A stretch of 64,000 bases of DNA. Origin: Pseudoalteromonas xiamenensis (lineage in GTDB: Bacteria; Pseudomonadota; Gammaproteobacteria; Enterobacterales; Alteromonadaceae). The stretch spans positions 1,178,001 to 1,242,000 of the forward strand of contig NZ_CP099917.1 in NCBI RefSeq assembly GCF_030994125.1, given 5' to 3'. Numbering within the stretch: the stretch's first letter is position 1; the number at the start of each line of letters is the position of its first letter. Position numbers and translations under genes: made by a program. Below are positions 8,768-17,878 of the stretch, piece after piece. The notes under the pieces were generated by a model that saw only the letters and a program-made list of their open reading frames with translations, made no database searches and was not told the origin of the DNA.

Positions 8768-9160
8768 ATGATGCAAAACATCCTTCAATTACTTCTATTC
8801 ACCTGTGCAGCGATACTGACTCATCCAAGTCTTGCTGAAACACCCGAGCAAACCATTAATCTGGTCGTTTCGCCAAAACAATGTACTGCTTTACAACAAG
8901 GTGATACGTGCTTTTTAGATTTAGATGTCATTTGGAACATGCCTTCAACGTCAGATTATTGCCTTTTTGCAGACCAACAAAAACTGAAGTGCTGGCATAA
9001 TGTTGACCAAGGCGCTTGGCAGCAAGCGTTAACCCTTACCGAGGATATGGAGATACGACTTACGTCACTCCACCAACAAACACTTCATACACACACCATT
9101 CGCTATGCATGGGTACATAAAAAAAATAACAGCAAAGCCATGCGGTGGCGCATGTTCTGA
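8768..9160 (+). CDS. DUF3019 domain periplasmic protein
   Basis: This 130-residue protein starts with a signal peptide (cut near ILTHPSLAE) and carries the DUF3019 pattern: a conserved cysteine pair in CTALQQGDTCFLDLDVIW and a second pair in YCLFADQQKLKCW, which could form disulphides. DUF3019 has no known function, but it is commonly found between a mipA-like gene and an OmpR/EnvZ-type pair, as here (6 bp after mipA, 10 bp before the regulator). A periplasmic ligand-binding or signal-modulating role is inferred from context only. Confidence 0.8.
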   Translation: MMQNILQLLLFTCAAILTHPSLAETPEQTINLVVSPKQCTALQQGDTCFLDLDVIWNMPSTSDYCLFADQQKLKCWHNVDQGAWQQALTLTEDMEIRLTSLHQQTLHTHTIRYAWVHKKNNSKAMRWRMF

Positions 9161-9170
9161 TGGAGAGCCA

Positions 9171-9868
9171 ATGACTTCAATCGTATTAGTAGAAGATGAC
9201 CAAGAACTGGCTTGCTGGATTGCCGAATACTTACGTGCAAAACAATATCATGTCACGGTGTATCACGATGGAAAGCAAGCGTACGAGGCGCTGCACCGAC
9301 ACATACCAGATCTCGTTATTCTCGACGGAATGTTACCTTCGATGGATGGCCTCGACATCTGCAAACTAATACGATTGCACTCTCAAGTTCCAATTATTAT
9401 GTTAACGGCTCGAGACGAAGAAATTGACGAAATTTTAGGACTGGAAATGGGCGCGGATGACTACCTCACCAAGCCCGTTCGTGGTCGATTGCTTGAAACC
9501 CGAATCAAATCACTGTTAAGACGCACAGGCCCAAGCCACCCTGAGCGCTTAGAACAAGATGTATACACTCTAGGTGAGTTAACTATTTGTAAGTCTGCCC
9601 GCACTGCTGAACTTGGCGGCACTCATTTGAAATTATCGACCAATGAGTTTGATGTCTTATGGATACTCGCACAACATGCCGGCAATGTTGTCAGTAGAGA
9701 ATCATTAAGTCAGCAACTACGTGGTTTTGAGTATGACGGATTTGATAGAACTATCGATTTGCGGATTTCGCGGTTGAGAAAAAACTCATGGACGATGCCG
9801 CTGAGCCTTATAAAATCAAAACGATTTGGGGTAAAGGCTATTTGCTTGCCCCCGAGGTTTCACACTAA
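9171..9868 (+). pseudogene. OmpR-family response regulator with C-terminal frameshift
   Basis: The start ATG at 9171 follows GGAG. A receiver domain (residues 1-115: EDD acidic pocket, phospho-acceptor Asp in LVILDGMLPSMDG, Thr in MLTARD and Lys in YLTKPV) leads into a winged-helix DNA-binding domain. In the recognition helix (TIDLRISRLRK) the run of six A at 9779-9784 throws the frame. As written, the protein continues in the wrong frame to 9914. One additional A would restore the normal ending LMDDAAEPYKIKTIWGKGYL and a TAA at 9866-9868 overlapping the kinase ATG by one base, which strongly supports a single-base loss. This is either a sequencing/assembly error or a real null allele. Confidence 0.8.
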
Positions 9869-11149
9869 TGTGGCGCTTTACACTGGCGTTACTCCTCATC
9901 GTCGTGATGGGTAGCATTTTCGTTGGCCAACTTTTTGATGCACTCGCCATACGTCAATCCGAACAACGATTGAGTACAGAGCAACAACAGTTGATGAATC
10001 AAGTAAACCTCATACAGAGTGCGTTAGCATCAGGAGTTGCCGTAGACAAACTTCCTAATTGGTTGGCGCTCAGTTCAACGACCTCAGAAGTTCGTTACGA
10101 AATACAATCTCTCAAAGACTACCCATTACCCGCAGCGTTACTTGACCAATTGGAGTCTGCTGGTGCTGTATTTTTAGAATCAAATGAAGGGCTTACAGCT
10201 TATTCGTTCATCGACCCACAAACCGTACTTCTTATTACTCAAAACATCAGCAACGAATCAGATACTATTCCCTTATTGTTGACTGTCGGTTTTTATGGAG
10301 TCTTACTGTGTTTAATGCTGATATTTTTAGCGCCGTTTTTGCTTCGAATTTATCGCCTACGTTCAGCAGCAATGGCCTTTGGTGAAGGCAAACTGACTAC
10401 GCGTTTGACTGTTGGATCGCTTTGGTATCTCAAAGACATAGAACAAACGTTTAACCAAATGGCTGAACGCATTGAAAATCTTATGCAAGACATGCGCTTG
10501 CTGTCTGGGGTTGTCACACGAGTTACGTACACCTCTGGCGCGGGTCCGAATGGGATTAGATACGCTTTGTGATACTGAAGACGAAACACTTCGCACCAAA
10601 TACGAGCTCCGCATCAATCAAAATTTAGATGACATGGAAGCACTCATTAATGCGCTACTCAATTTTGCCCGGTTACAACACTCACTTAATGATACGGAAA
10701 AGTCTCTCGTCAATGTGCAAACCGTGGTTAGCCAACTTTGCACTAAGGCCAATGACCCACGCTTGTTGCTGTTTATAGAGGGAGACGAACATTCGGTTGT
10801 CGGTCATGAATATTACCTTAGCTTATTGTTCAGCAACCTCGTGACAAATGCATTGAAGCATTGCAACGAAAAGGTCCATGTGACGCTAAGCCAAGCGAAT
10901 TCGGCCGTCTTGGTAAGTGTCGAAGACGACGGTACTGGCATTGCGGCAAGTGAAGCAGAAAAAATATTCAAACCATTCGTTCGTTTAGCAAAACAAACAG
11001 CAGCGAGTAAAGAAGGATTTGGGATTGGACTCGCGCTTGTTGAACGGATTACGCTCTGGCTTCAGGGCGACGTAAACGTCGATACAAGTGAACAATTAGG
11101 TGGTGCGCACTTTGTTGTAACTCTACCGCTTCTTAAGCCATCACGTTAG
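9868..11149 (+). pseudogene. Sensor histidine kinase, frameshifted at the H-box
   Basis: The 5' part encodes a membrane helix at residues 1-20, a periplasmic segment, a second helix at about 135-157 and a HAMP region. The 3' part encodes the H-box LSHELRTPLARVR, dimerisation helices and an ATPase domain with N-box NLVTNALKH and G-boxes DDGTGI and GFGIGLALV. The two parts are in different frames, and the junction falls in a run of four G at 10507-10510. Removing one G joins them as SGLSHELRTP, so one base is in excess. Together with the lesion in the preceding regulator, this would abolish signalling unless both are base-calling errors. The likely role is envelope stress sensing for mipA. Confidence 0.8.
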
Positions 11150-11228
11150 CCTGTTCAGGTGGTTCATTACTCCCCCTGAATATCTCGATTTTATTAACAA
11201 AGTGATTAAAAAACTGACGAATTTTCTC

Positions 11229-11250
11229 AAAGCGGTATAATACCGTTTTT
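11229..11250 (+). terminator. Hairpin with T-run after the histidine kinase
   Basis: AAAGCGGTA and TACCGTTTT pair across a three-base loop, with one mismatch, and are followed by T residues; it lies 80 bp after the kinase stop and before the pilus operon. Confidence 0.6.
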
Positions 11251-11264
11251 GAAGCCAATTCTTT

Positions 11265-11280
11265 TGGTTGTTCGCTTGCT
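11265..11280 (+). promoter_or_regulatory. Possible sigma-54 promoter for the chaperone-usher genes
   Basis: TGGTTGTTCGCTTGCT has the GG (11266-11267) and GC (11278-11279) of the -24/-12 elements at the required 12-bp distance, but the -24 box deviates from TGGCAC. It becomes more credible because the pilin downstream has a much better sigma-54 match. Confidence 0.4.
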
Positions 11281-11371
11281 AATGACGGACATGTTCTGCG
11301 CTTTTGATAGCGTTGAAGGTGCTTACCGTATTTAGCAAATGGTAAGTCTCGTTTTTGGAGTTGGAAGTCAA

Positions 11372-12067
11372 ATGCGTAAACTGTTTTTACTATTCGTGTG
11401 GTTATCTGCACCTGCAATTGCTTATCAAGTTCAACCAATGATCGTGGATCTTGCATCTCATGGTAAAAAGTCGTTAGTCACCTACAGACTGCAAAATCCG
11501 AGCGAAAGTACGCTCCCTATCGAAGTTGAAGTCTTTAAGCGTACCTTTGATGAAAACCAAAAAGAAGTATTGGTTAGTGCTGAAGAAGACTTCATTGTTT
11601 TGCCTCCACAAATTGAAGTGCCAGCCAACGGTTATCAAGTGTTTCGAGCTAAATATTTAGGGTCACCAGAGCTTAAGAAGACGGAATCTTACCGCATCGT
11701 GTTCAAACAGCTTCCTTTACCAAGTGAAAATGAACAATCTGGCGTGAAGATGGTTTATAACTTTGCGACACTGGTTTTTGTGAGCCCTGACGGCGTCCAA
11801 GCGCAGCTCACTCACACTCTGAATTGTGAAAAATTGGACGAATGTAAACTGACCATCCGCAATGATGGAGAACGAGTTCTCGATTTAGCTCAGTTTGAAT
11901 ATCGCTTTCATCAAGAAAATACCGTCATAAATTGGGCCGATTTTCAGGCCGTGACATCGGGCCGCTTTATCATGCCCACTCATTCGATGAGCGTTGACTT
12001 AAAAACCTTATTGAAAGATAAACCAACCAAAACGGTCACAATAGTCAATTTGTCCAATAAGAAGTAA
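11372..12067 (+). CDS. Periplasmic fimbrial chaperone (PapD/CsuC-like)
   Basis: From the ATG at 11372 (ribosome-binding site GGAAGTCAA), the 231-residue protein has a signal peptide ending at about AIAYQ and two immunoglobulin-like domains. Domain 1 contains the subunit-binding strand region FKRTFDENQ and the VPANGYQVFRAKYLG segment typical of pilus chaperones, followed by YRIVFKQLPLP. Domain 2 has a cysteine pair (LNCEKLDECKL). It would cap pilin subunits in the periplasm and deliver them to the usher encoded 10 bp downstream. A possible upstream in-frame ATG at 11339 lacks a binding site and signal peptide logic. Confidence 0.85.
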   Translation: MRKLFLLFVWLSAPAIAYQVQPMIVDLASHGKKSLVTYRLQNPSESTLPIEVEVFKRTFDENQKEVLVSAEEDFIVLPPQIEVPANGYQVFRAKYLGSPELKKTESYRIVFKQLPLPSENEQSGVKMVYNFATLVFVSPDGVQAQLTHTLNCEKLDECKLTIRNDGERVLDLAQFEYRFHQENTVINWADFQAVTSGRFIMPTHSMSVDLKTLLKDKPTKTVTIVNLSNKK

Positions 12068-12077
12068 TCATTTAACG

Positions 12078-14528
12078 ATGTTGTACAAAGGCTCTAAAAC
12101 TTGGCCTTGGTTATGCAAACCTGCCTTCTATACCCTATTGGCTACCTCTGCAGCACAAAGTGTCGCGGCAGTTTATTACATGGATTTTCCCGTGCGGCTA
12201 AATGTTGCCGAAGTGGGGCAAATTTCTGCAGCCGTCGATGATTTTGAGCTTGCCTCTGTCAGTGCTCGTGAATTTAGACAAAATTTGCAATCTGTGTTGA
12301 GTACGGAAGTATTAGCCTGGTTGGCAAGTCGCGAAGATGAAGCGATCACCCCTGATGAATTCAAAGCGCATGGCATTACTCTCGTGATGCAGCAACAAGA
12401 TCTCACTATCGAGATGACTTTGAGTGAATCCGCGATGGCCACTGACAGTCTATCTTATGGCCGCGAAAAACATTTTGAAATCCCCAAAGGGGAAGCTTAT
12501 TGGGCAATGTTAAATAACCTCAATTTAAGCCATGAGCGTAGTAACAATAACCAAATTCACCATTCACAATTTGAATGGTTAATAAACGGCAATGTGGGTG
12601 GTGGCAATGGGCTCAATTTCCAAAGCGCGGTATTTTGGGAAAGCGGCACAAACGAGGAAAGCCACGTTTATCGAGGCGATACCTCCCTGTTTTATGATAT
12701 GCCTGAAAAGCCTCTGCGAATGACTCTCGGTGATACGCAAGTAAACAGTACAGGACACTTGGCTGGGGTCCAACTTGCGGGTATTGGCATCGAAAAAGCG
12801 TATTCGAAGTTACAACCTCAGCGCAGGGTTTCACCAAGCAACAACCAACAATTTGTGCTGCCTCGTGGTGCTACCGTCGAAGTGTTTATCAACGAATTTT
12901 TAATATCTCGATTGAGACTGCAAGCAGGACGCTACAATCTCAGCGACTTGCCGTTGACCTCTGGCGTTAACAATATTCATCTGATTGCCACCTACGCAAA
13001 CGGCGAAACACAAGCATTCCATTTCACAACCCACTACAATTCTCGGTTGCTTGCAAAAGGACTTAGCGATTATTCACTCGTATTAGGCTTTGTTTCGTCT
13101 TTAGATAACGGCCACTATCATTATGACGATGAAGCCTTGTTGTCAGGTAGTTACGAATATGGTTTGACTGATGCAATAACGGTTGGTCTTAATGGTGCTG
13201 TCCACGATTTAGGACACGTTGTTGGTTCGACAACCTCGCTCAACACGCCTCTTGGTAATTTATCTCTACGTTACTCACAAAGTAAAGCACCTCAAATATC
13301 CGGGTACGCGTATTCGATAGAAACGGAACACAGTGTCTTTGGTAGTGGCAATTTTGGTTCACCAAACTTGCGTTTAGGGTATGAAATTAAAGATAATTTT
13401 ACGAATACACCGTGGCTCGAGCTCAACACAATAAATAATACCAGACGCACCTATTTTGATTATAGTTACGTCATTAGTGACACGATGGATTTCAACTTGA
13501 ATGCGTCACGTTCCACGAACAGTGTTAACCAAGCAAGTGAAAACGTTACGGCTGAATTTAACGTCCGCTATGATGGATTTCGCGTTAGATTCGGTTATAA
13601 CCACAATAACAGTGAAGACACGCGCCTCATTTCAGACAATCAATTTGTACTCAATATCGTTTGGAATGGGTTTAATCGAGAGACCAATACGCGTACTAGA
13701 GCTCAGTACGATAATCGCACGAAAGTCGGCAGTGCGAGTTTCGAAAAAACCAACAACAACTTTGTGCATGATTATGGTTATGAACTACGCTCGGAAAGAG
13801 GCAGTGATTTTCGGCAAGAACAAGTCAGAGCCAGTTACACCGGTGCTTTTTTTAGAACGGACGTAACCGCTAACAACTACACGCGTCTTCATCAATATAG
13901 CGACAGCAGTGCAAGCGTCAATTTATCAACGAGCCTCGGTATTGCTGACGGACATGTCGGTATGGGTTCGACCACAACGGCTCCTTTTGCTGTCATTTCG
14001 AAACACAAAACGCTGAGTAAGACAGAAGTCGCCGTCAACGTTGATAGATTGGGTCAAGCTCAAACAACGCCTTCCGCACAAATAGGTGCGTTAATAAACC
14101 TTGGTACGGGCTATGCGGCAACTCAATTCAATGTTGATGTACCCGATGCTCCACTGGGATATGATTGGGGCCCTGGCACTTACACCCTGATAGGCGGCGC
14201 AGCCACTGGTCACTATATCCAAATAGGCTCTGATCTCTCTTTCACCGCGATTGGCGCCCTACAGGATGAACAAGGCATGCCCTTTGCAATGAAACGTGGG
14301 CAAGTCATAAAAGTAAGCCATGACGATAATACGCCTGCAATGAGCTGGCCTATTTTCACCAATCGCGCTGGCCGATTTGTTGTGGAAGGCATTAGTGCTG
14401 GCGACTATCGAATCGAAGTGGGAAGTGCTATGGGTAACTTCCAGATTGATGACTCCGAAAAGCGCTTTGTTAAAGTAGGTAGTATCACGCTCAAGCAAGC
14501 TAACTCAAAAGGAAACTCAAACAAATGA
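12078..14528 (+). CDS. Outer-membrane fimbrial usher
   Basis: The 816-residue length and strand-rich composition fit a pilus usher of the archaic or alternate type, which is somewhat shorter than PapC. A signal peptide (to about residue 30) precedes an N-terminal chaperone-binding domain, a long beta barrel with a plug region (around LPRGATVEVFINEFLISRLR and SDLPLTSGVNNI), and a C-terminal domain with the usher-typical PFAMKRGQVIKVSHDD and FTNRAGRFVVEGISAGDYRI. It would form the pore through which pilin polymerises. Its stop overlaps the next start by ATGA, so translation is coupled. Confidence 0.88.
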   Translation: MLYKGSKTWPWLCKPAFYTLLATSAAQSVAAVYYMDFPVRLNVAEVGQISAAVDDFELASVSAREFRQNLQSVLSTEVLAWLASREDEAITPDEFKAHGITLVMQQQDLTIEMTLSESAMATDSLSYGREKHFEIPKGEAYWAMLNNLNLSHERSNNNQIHHSQFEWLINGNVGGGNGLNFQSAVFWESGTNEESHVYRGDTSLFYDMPEKPLRMTLGDTQVNSTGHLAGVQLAGIGIEKAYSKLQPQRRVSPSNNQQFVLPRGATVEVFINEFLISRLRLQAGRYNLSDLPLTSGVNNIHLIATYANGETQAFHFTTHYNSRLLAKGLSDYSLVLGFVSSLDNGHYHYDDEALLSGSYEYGLTDAITVGLNGAVHDLGHVVGSTTSLNTPLGNLSLRYSQSKAPQISGYAYSIETEHSVFGSGNFGSPNLRLGYEIKDNFTNTPWLELNTINNTRRTYFDYSYVISDTMDFNLNASRSTNSVNQASENVTAEFNVRYDGFRVRFGYNHNNSEDTRLISDNQFVLNIVWNGFNRETNTRTRAQYDNRTKVGSASFEKTNNNFVHDYGYELRSERGSDFRQEQVRASYTGAFFRTDVTANNYTRLHQYSDSSASVNLSTSLGIADGHVGMGSTTTAPFAVISKHKTLSKTEVAVNVDRLGQAQTTPSAQIGALINLGTGYAATQFNVDVPDAPLGYDWGPGTYTLIGGAATGHYIQIGSDLSFTAIGALQDEQGMPFAMKRGQVIKVSHDDNTPAMSWPIFTNRAGRFVVEGISAGDYRIEVGSAMGNFQIDDSEKRFVKVGSITLKQANSKGNSNK

Positions 14529-15385
14529 AATTAAGGAATATGGTTTTACTTGTATTGGGTTATTTGCTGCTAATAAACACTGCATTTGCAAAACCGTGCA
14601 AAGGCAACATATTAGTCTCGTCGAACTCCTCTGAAGTGATTGAAGAGTACAACAATCGCGCGACGGTTTATTTACCCTTAAAAATCCAAGTTCCGGATTC
14701 ATTAGTCAGTTGTGCAGATGAAATTTGGGTGGAGGATGTTTACTACTATTCGCTTGTATTCTCAGGCCCAACAGAAGACAAATACGGCAAGCTTCTCGAC
14801 GAGCAATTCAATACCTTATCTCCTCGCAATGGAATTTGGAGCATGCCGCTTAATAGTCGAACAACTCAATTATGGATTCGATTAAGACACTACAGCTTAT
14901 TCCCTGCAGGAAATTACACAGGCAGTATAAAAGTAACACTACTACGCAAAAGCAAAATAATTGATGAACAGTACTTAGATGTCACTTACTACTCTGAGCC
15001 GCAAATCGCTATTTCGCTTGATAATTCCAGCCAAAGTAAAGTGTCGGGTAGTAACGGGCTTTATCAGATCGATCTGGGTGACTTGAAATCAAACATGCGA
15101 TTCTACTGGGGTATTAAAATTCTTAGCAATAGTTCATACGACGTTGTTTTAGATTCAGAATTCAATGGATTACGTCATGAATCCGACTCGCAATCTGTAA
15201 TTGATTACACCATTGGCTTCGATAACGTCAAAATTTCGTCATCTGAGCGTCTTATGCGTAGCTACAACTTTTATCCTGGTGTCAGAAATACGTGGTACGG
15301 CTTTGAATTTATTTTGGGTAATACCGAAATGAAACCTGCGGGTATTTACCGAGATAATTTATCCCTGACTGTCTACCCAAGATAA
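14525..15385 (+). CDS. Two-domain pilus tip subunit, candidate adhesin
   Basis: This 286-residue secreted protein (signal peptide to about LINTAFAK) appears to be two tandem strand-rich domains, each ending in a PAGxYxxxLxLTV-like strand: FPAGNYTGSIKVTLL near residue 140 and KPAGIYRDNLSLTVYPR at the C-terminus. That ending is typical of spore-coat-protein-U-like pilin domains. Two-domain architecture, position directly after the usher and ATGA overlap match the CsuE-type tip adhesin of archaic chaperone-usher pili. The receptor is unknown. An alternative is a minor pilin. Confidence 0.65.
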   Translation: MKLRNMVLLVLGYLLLINTAFAKPCKGNILVSSNSSEVIEEYNNRATVYLPLKIQVPDSLVSCADEIWVEDVYYYSLVFSGPTEDKYGKLLDEQFNTLSPRNGIWSMPLNSRTTQLWIRLRHYSLFPAGNYTGSIKVTLLRKSKIIDEQYLDVTYYSEPQIAISLDNSSQSKVSGSNGLYQIDLGDLKSNMRFYWGIKILSNSSYDVVLDSEFNGLRHESDSQSVIDYTIGFDNVKISSSERLMRSYNFYPGVRNTWYGFEFILGNTEMKPAGIYRDNLSLTVYPR

Positions 15386-15458
15386 CAAGTTGATTTAAAA
15401 AGACTTTAAACAGAAATAAGAGTTATAAAGAAACTAACACAATATATTTTAAAGAAGT

Positions 15459-15474
15459 TGGCACACCCTTTGCT
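15459..15474 (+). promoter_or_regulatory. Sigma-54 promoter of the major pilin
   Basis: TGGCACACCCTTTGCT matches the -24/-12 consensus (TGGCAC-N5-TTGCT) with the correct 12-bp separation of GG (15460) and GC (15472). It lies 83 bp before the pilin ATG, implying RpoN and an enhancer-binding activator not encoded in the window. Confidence 0.8.
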
Positions 15475-15556
15475 TTATGTATTTCATCTAGGTAATCAAA
15501 CCTAACTAATTAAATACAAATAAATACAAAGCTGTACTTATTCAAGGGGAAAAGCC

Positions 15557-16063
15557 ATGAACACATTACTTAAAACTCTACTTGTAACGACTGCAATCAC
15601 ATCAGCTGCGGCAAACGCGGCAAACGTTACAAGCACTTCAGCGTCTGAAGCTAAATTCTCATTTGCTGGCAAAATTGACCCTATGTGTAAGACAAGCAGC
15701 GGCACAACAAACAGTGTAACTAATCTTGTATTGGACGCATCACAACAAGTTCAAGACATTGGTACATTGGACGTTTGGTGTAACACGGGTAAAAATGCAA
15801 CGACAGAATACACGTCTTTAAATGGTGGCTTCCTACAAGCAGACAATACACAAAAAAGCCAAATTGCGTATACGCTAACGATTGATGGTATCGCTGATAT
15901 TAACCTGCAAAGTGGTAAATACACTCACACTTCAACGCTTGCTGGAACGGGTGTTAACGGTGAAACCAAAGCAACTACATTAAAAATCAAACCTCTTTCT
16001 AACGGTTTGAATGATGCTGGTACTTACTCAGACACTATCACAGTAACAGTAAGCCCGAACTAA
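15557..16063 (+). CDS. Major pilin subunit, SCPU-like
   Basis: The 168-residue protein has a signal peptide (cut near AAANAANV), a cysteine pair (CKTSSG and DVWCNTG) expected to form the pilin disulphide, and the terminal strand GTYSDTITVTVSPN characteristic of spore-coat-U-like pilins. It is preceded by a strong binding site (AAGGGGAAA), its own sigma-54 promoter and followed by a clear terminator, so it can be expressed more strongly than the assembly genes. A closely similar paralogue lies inverted at 16392-16895. Role: structural subunit of the chaperone-usher pilus. Confidence 0.8.
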   Translation: MNTLLKTLLVTTAITSAAANAANVTSTSASEAKFSFAGKIDPMCKTSSGTTNSVTNLVLDASQQVQDIGTLDVWCNTGKNATTEYTSLNGGFLQADNTQKSQIAYTLTIDGIADINLQSGKYTHTSTLAGTGVNGETKATTLKIKPLSNGLNDAGTYSDTITVTVSPN

Positions 16064-16118
16064 TTTAGATTTAAGGCAATGGAGTTTATGGCTTAATCTT
16101 TATTGCCTGTAACCCTAC

Positions 16119-16149
16119 AAACGCTGGTCATAACATGACTAGCGTTTTT
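16119..16149 (+). terminator. Rho-independent terminator of the pilin gene
   Basis: A 13-bp stem (AAACGCTGGTCAT / ATGACTAGCGTTT, one G-T wobble, loop AAC) runs into TTTTT, 56 bp after the pilin stop. Confidence 0.85.
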
Positions 16150-16391
16150 CTTTACGACGAGTCAATTTAATTCTCTCACGCAAAAAATCACACGAATACA
16201 CAGCGGTACTCTGAATTAACAACGTTTGGGATGCATTGCCTTTTAAAAGCGATAGATTGCAAGGTGTGAGAATTACGTTAGACCACGTTGAAGGCTTTTT
16301 TGCTATTCCAGTTGAATTTTACGGAAGCCATACGCGACCACAGTACACAAACCACGGCATTGCAAAAGGGCGATTGTTTAATAAGAATTAC

Positions 16392-16895
16392 TTAATTGGC
16401 GCTAATCGTTACGGTGATCGTGTCAGAATAAGTGCCAGCCTCATTAAGCCCATTAGATTGAGGGGTAATTTTCAATGTGGTTGCTTTGGTTTCCCCAGCA
16501 AGACCAGAACCCGCGAGCGTTGCCTTAACGTGCTTGTAAGCACCACTTTGTAAGTCGATACCTGATGTGTCACCAATGTCCAACGTATACGCAAGTTTAC
16601 TACCTTGAGCATTATCGGCAACAAGAAATCCGCCATTGGCTGAGCTATATTCCGTTGTTGCGTTCTCGCCAGTATTGCACCAAACATCTAATGTGCCAAT
16701 ATCTTGCGTTTTTTGGGATGCGTCTAACGTAAGCCCCGTCACTGTATTCGTGCCACTGCTTGTTTTACAGGCAGGCTCGACCGCGCCTTCAAACGAAAAC
16801 TTTGCTTCATTGCCTGATAAATCAGTTACATTCGCAGCCAACGGCATTGATGCGATAGCAAATACAATAGACCAGTTTTTTAATGATGTGCGCAT
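16392..16895 (-). CDS. Second pilin subunit, inverted paralogue
   Basis: This 167-residue secreted protein aligns along its whole mature length with the pilin at 15557-16063: shared blocks include EAKFSF, CKTSSGT, QDIGTLDVWCNTG, NATTEY, NGGFL, GETKATTLKI and AGTYSDTITVT. By eye about two thirds of residues are identical. It is on the opposite strand and converges on the first pilin, with its own binding site (GGGGGG before ATG 16895) and no sigma-54 element that I can find. It could be an alternative or minor pilin used under different conditions. DNA similarity is lower than protein similarity, so the duplication is not recent. Confidence 0.78.
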   Translation of the reverse strand: MRTSLKNWSIVFAIASMPLAANVTDLSGNEAKFSFEGAVEPACKTSSGTNTVTGLTLDASQKTQDIGTLDVWCNTGENATTEYSSANGGFLVADNAQGSKLAYTLDIGDTSGIDLQSGAYKHVKATLAGSGLAGETKATTLKITPQSNGLNEAGTYSDTITVTISAN

Positions 16896-17199
16896 AGACC
16901 CCCCTATCCTTCAAATTACAGCATTCCTTGAGTATTTTGCAACTTTTAAACGACGAATATTTCGAATAAAAATAACGACATTTCTTTCATTTTACCGTCA
17001 AATTTGCCCACAACTTTGATCTTGTTTAAGAAAAACAAACTTTCAATCTTTACGTCGGCGCGTTTAAAACCGAGTACTCTATTTATACCGATGAGTTTAT
17101 GTATTACCTACTCAGTTTGTAATACGTTGTAATTGCTCTCTCCATCCATCAATTCTAGCTTTACATTTCAACCTCGATATAACTTCAAAGGAATATGAA
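16896..17199. other. Intergenic region between divergent pilin and VWA genes
   Basis: About 300 bp, A/T-rich, between the divergently read second pilin and the VWA gene. It must hold both promoters. A TTGACG hexamer on the minus strand near 16990 could be a -35 element for the pilin, but I find no convincing -10 partner. Confidence 0.4.
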
Positions 17200-17832
17200 A
17201 TGAAAAGTGAAATGTTAGTTGATGTGTACTTTTTAATGGATGCCACGGGCAGTATGCAAAATGCGATTGATGGCGTGAAAACCGAAATCAAGAACTATGT
17301 TGCAAGCTATTGCAAGTGTAACCCAAGAGTCAATCTTGCATACGGACTTGGTATTTATAGAGATACTGGTGATTCACAACCATTCAATTTTATCCAAACG
17401 GTAAACACAAATGTCGACTCGCTTGTGACTAATTTGGCGCGGGTTACAGCAACAGGAGGCGGTGATACACTTGAGGGACAAGTTATTCCACTATCGTTAC
17501 TAAATTACAACGTAGCGCGATGGAGACCCGGCGCGCTCAGAATTGTTGCTTGGTATGGTGATCATGGTGCGCATGAAACTAGAGTGTATCAAGGTCGGAC
17601 CTATAACAAAGAAACGGCTGTAAATAACCTCTTGGAGACGAACACCATTGTTATCGCTTTGAGTGTTGGCAACAATTGTCTCAATGAAAGAGGTATTGCC
17701 CAATTTATCACTTCCTCAACAAGTGGACGCTACGTAGAAGATGTAAATTACGACAAACTTTGTAGTACACTTTTTGAGGAAATATCAGAACGATTCAATC
17801 TTGTCTCCGTTCCGCTCGAACTTTTGGCGTGA
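17200..17832 (+). CDS. Stand-alone von Willebrand factor A domain protein
   Basis: The 210-residue protein is a single VWA fold with no signal peptide or membrane helix. The metal-ion-dependent adhesion site is visible as DATGSM at residues 14-19 (DxTxS variant), with GGGDTLEGQ further along providing the Thr/Asp-like contacts and YGDHGAH a later loop. The DATGSM variant is typical of VWA domains in alpha-kinase-like and other intracellular proteins. Five cysteines are present. No AAA ATPase or partner gene is adjacent, so the function is open. It starts at ATG 17200 after AAAGGAATATGAA and ends at a hairpin. Confidence 0.75.
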   Translation: MKSEMLVDVYFLMDATGSMQNAIDGVKTEIKNYVASYCKCNPRVNLAYGLGIYRDTGDSQPFNFIQTVNTNVDSLVTNLARVTATGGGDTLEGQVIPLSLLNYNVARWRPGALRIVAWYGDHGAHETRVYQGRTYNKETAVNNLLETNTIVIALSVGNNCLNERGIAQFITSSTSGRYVEDVNYDKLCSTLFEEISERFNLVSVPLELLA

Positions 17833-17847
17833 TGTACTAGCTCTGAA

Positions 17848-17878
17848 ACTAAGCATCGTTCTGGTTTCGATGCTTAGT
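17848..17878 (+). terminator. Hairpin between convergent genes
   Basis: A perfect 11-bp stem (ACTAAGCATCG / CGATGCTTAGT, 9-base loop) begins 16 bp after the VWA stop and overlaps the last codons of the opposing membrane-protein gene. No long T-run is present. Confidence 0.5.

Noticed and set aside
16236..16553. Plus-strand frame of 105 codons across the second pilin
   Set aside because: It lies antisense to the pilin, with no binding site and no recognisable protein features.
15557..16895. Invertible phase-variation cassette with a site-specific recombinase
   Set aside because: No recombinase gene or short perfect inverted repeat flanks the pilins; only homologous exchange remains possible.
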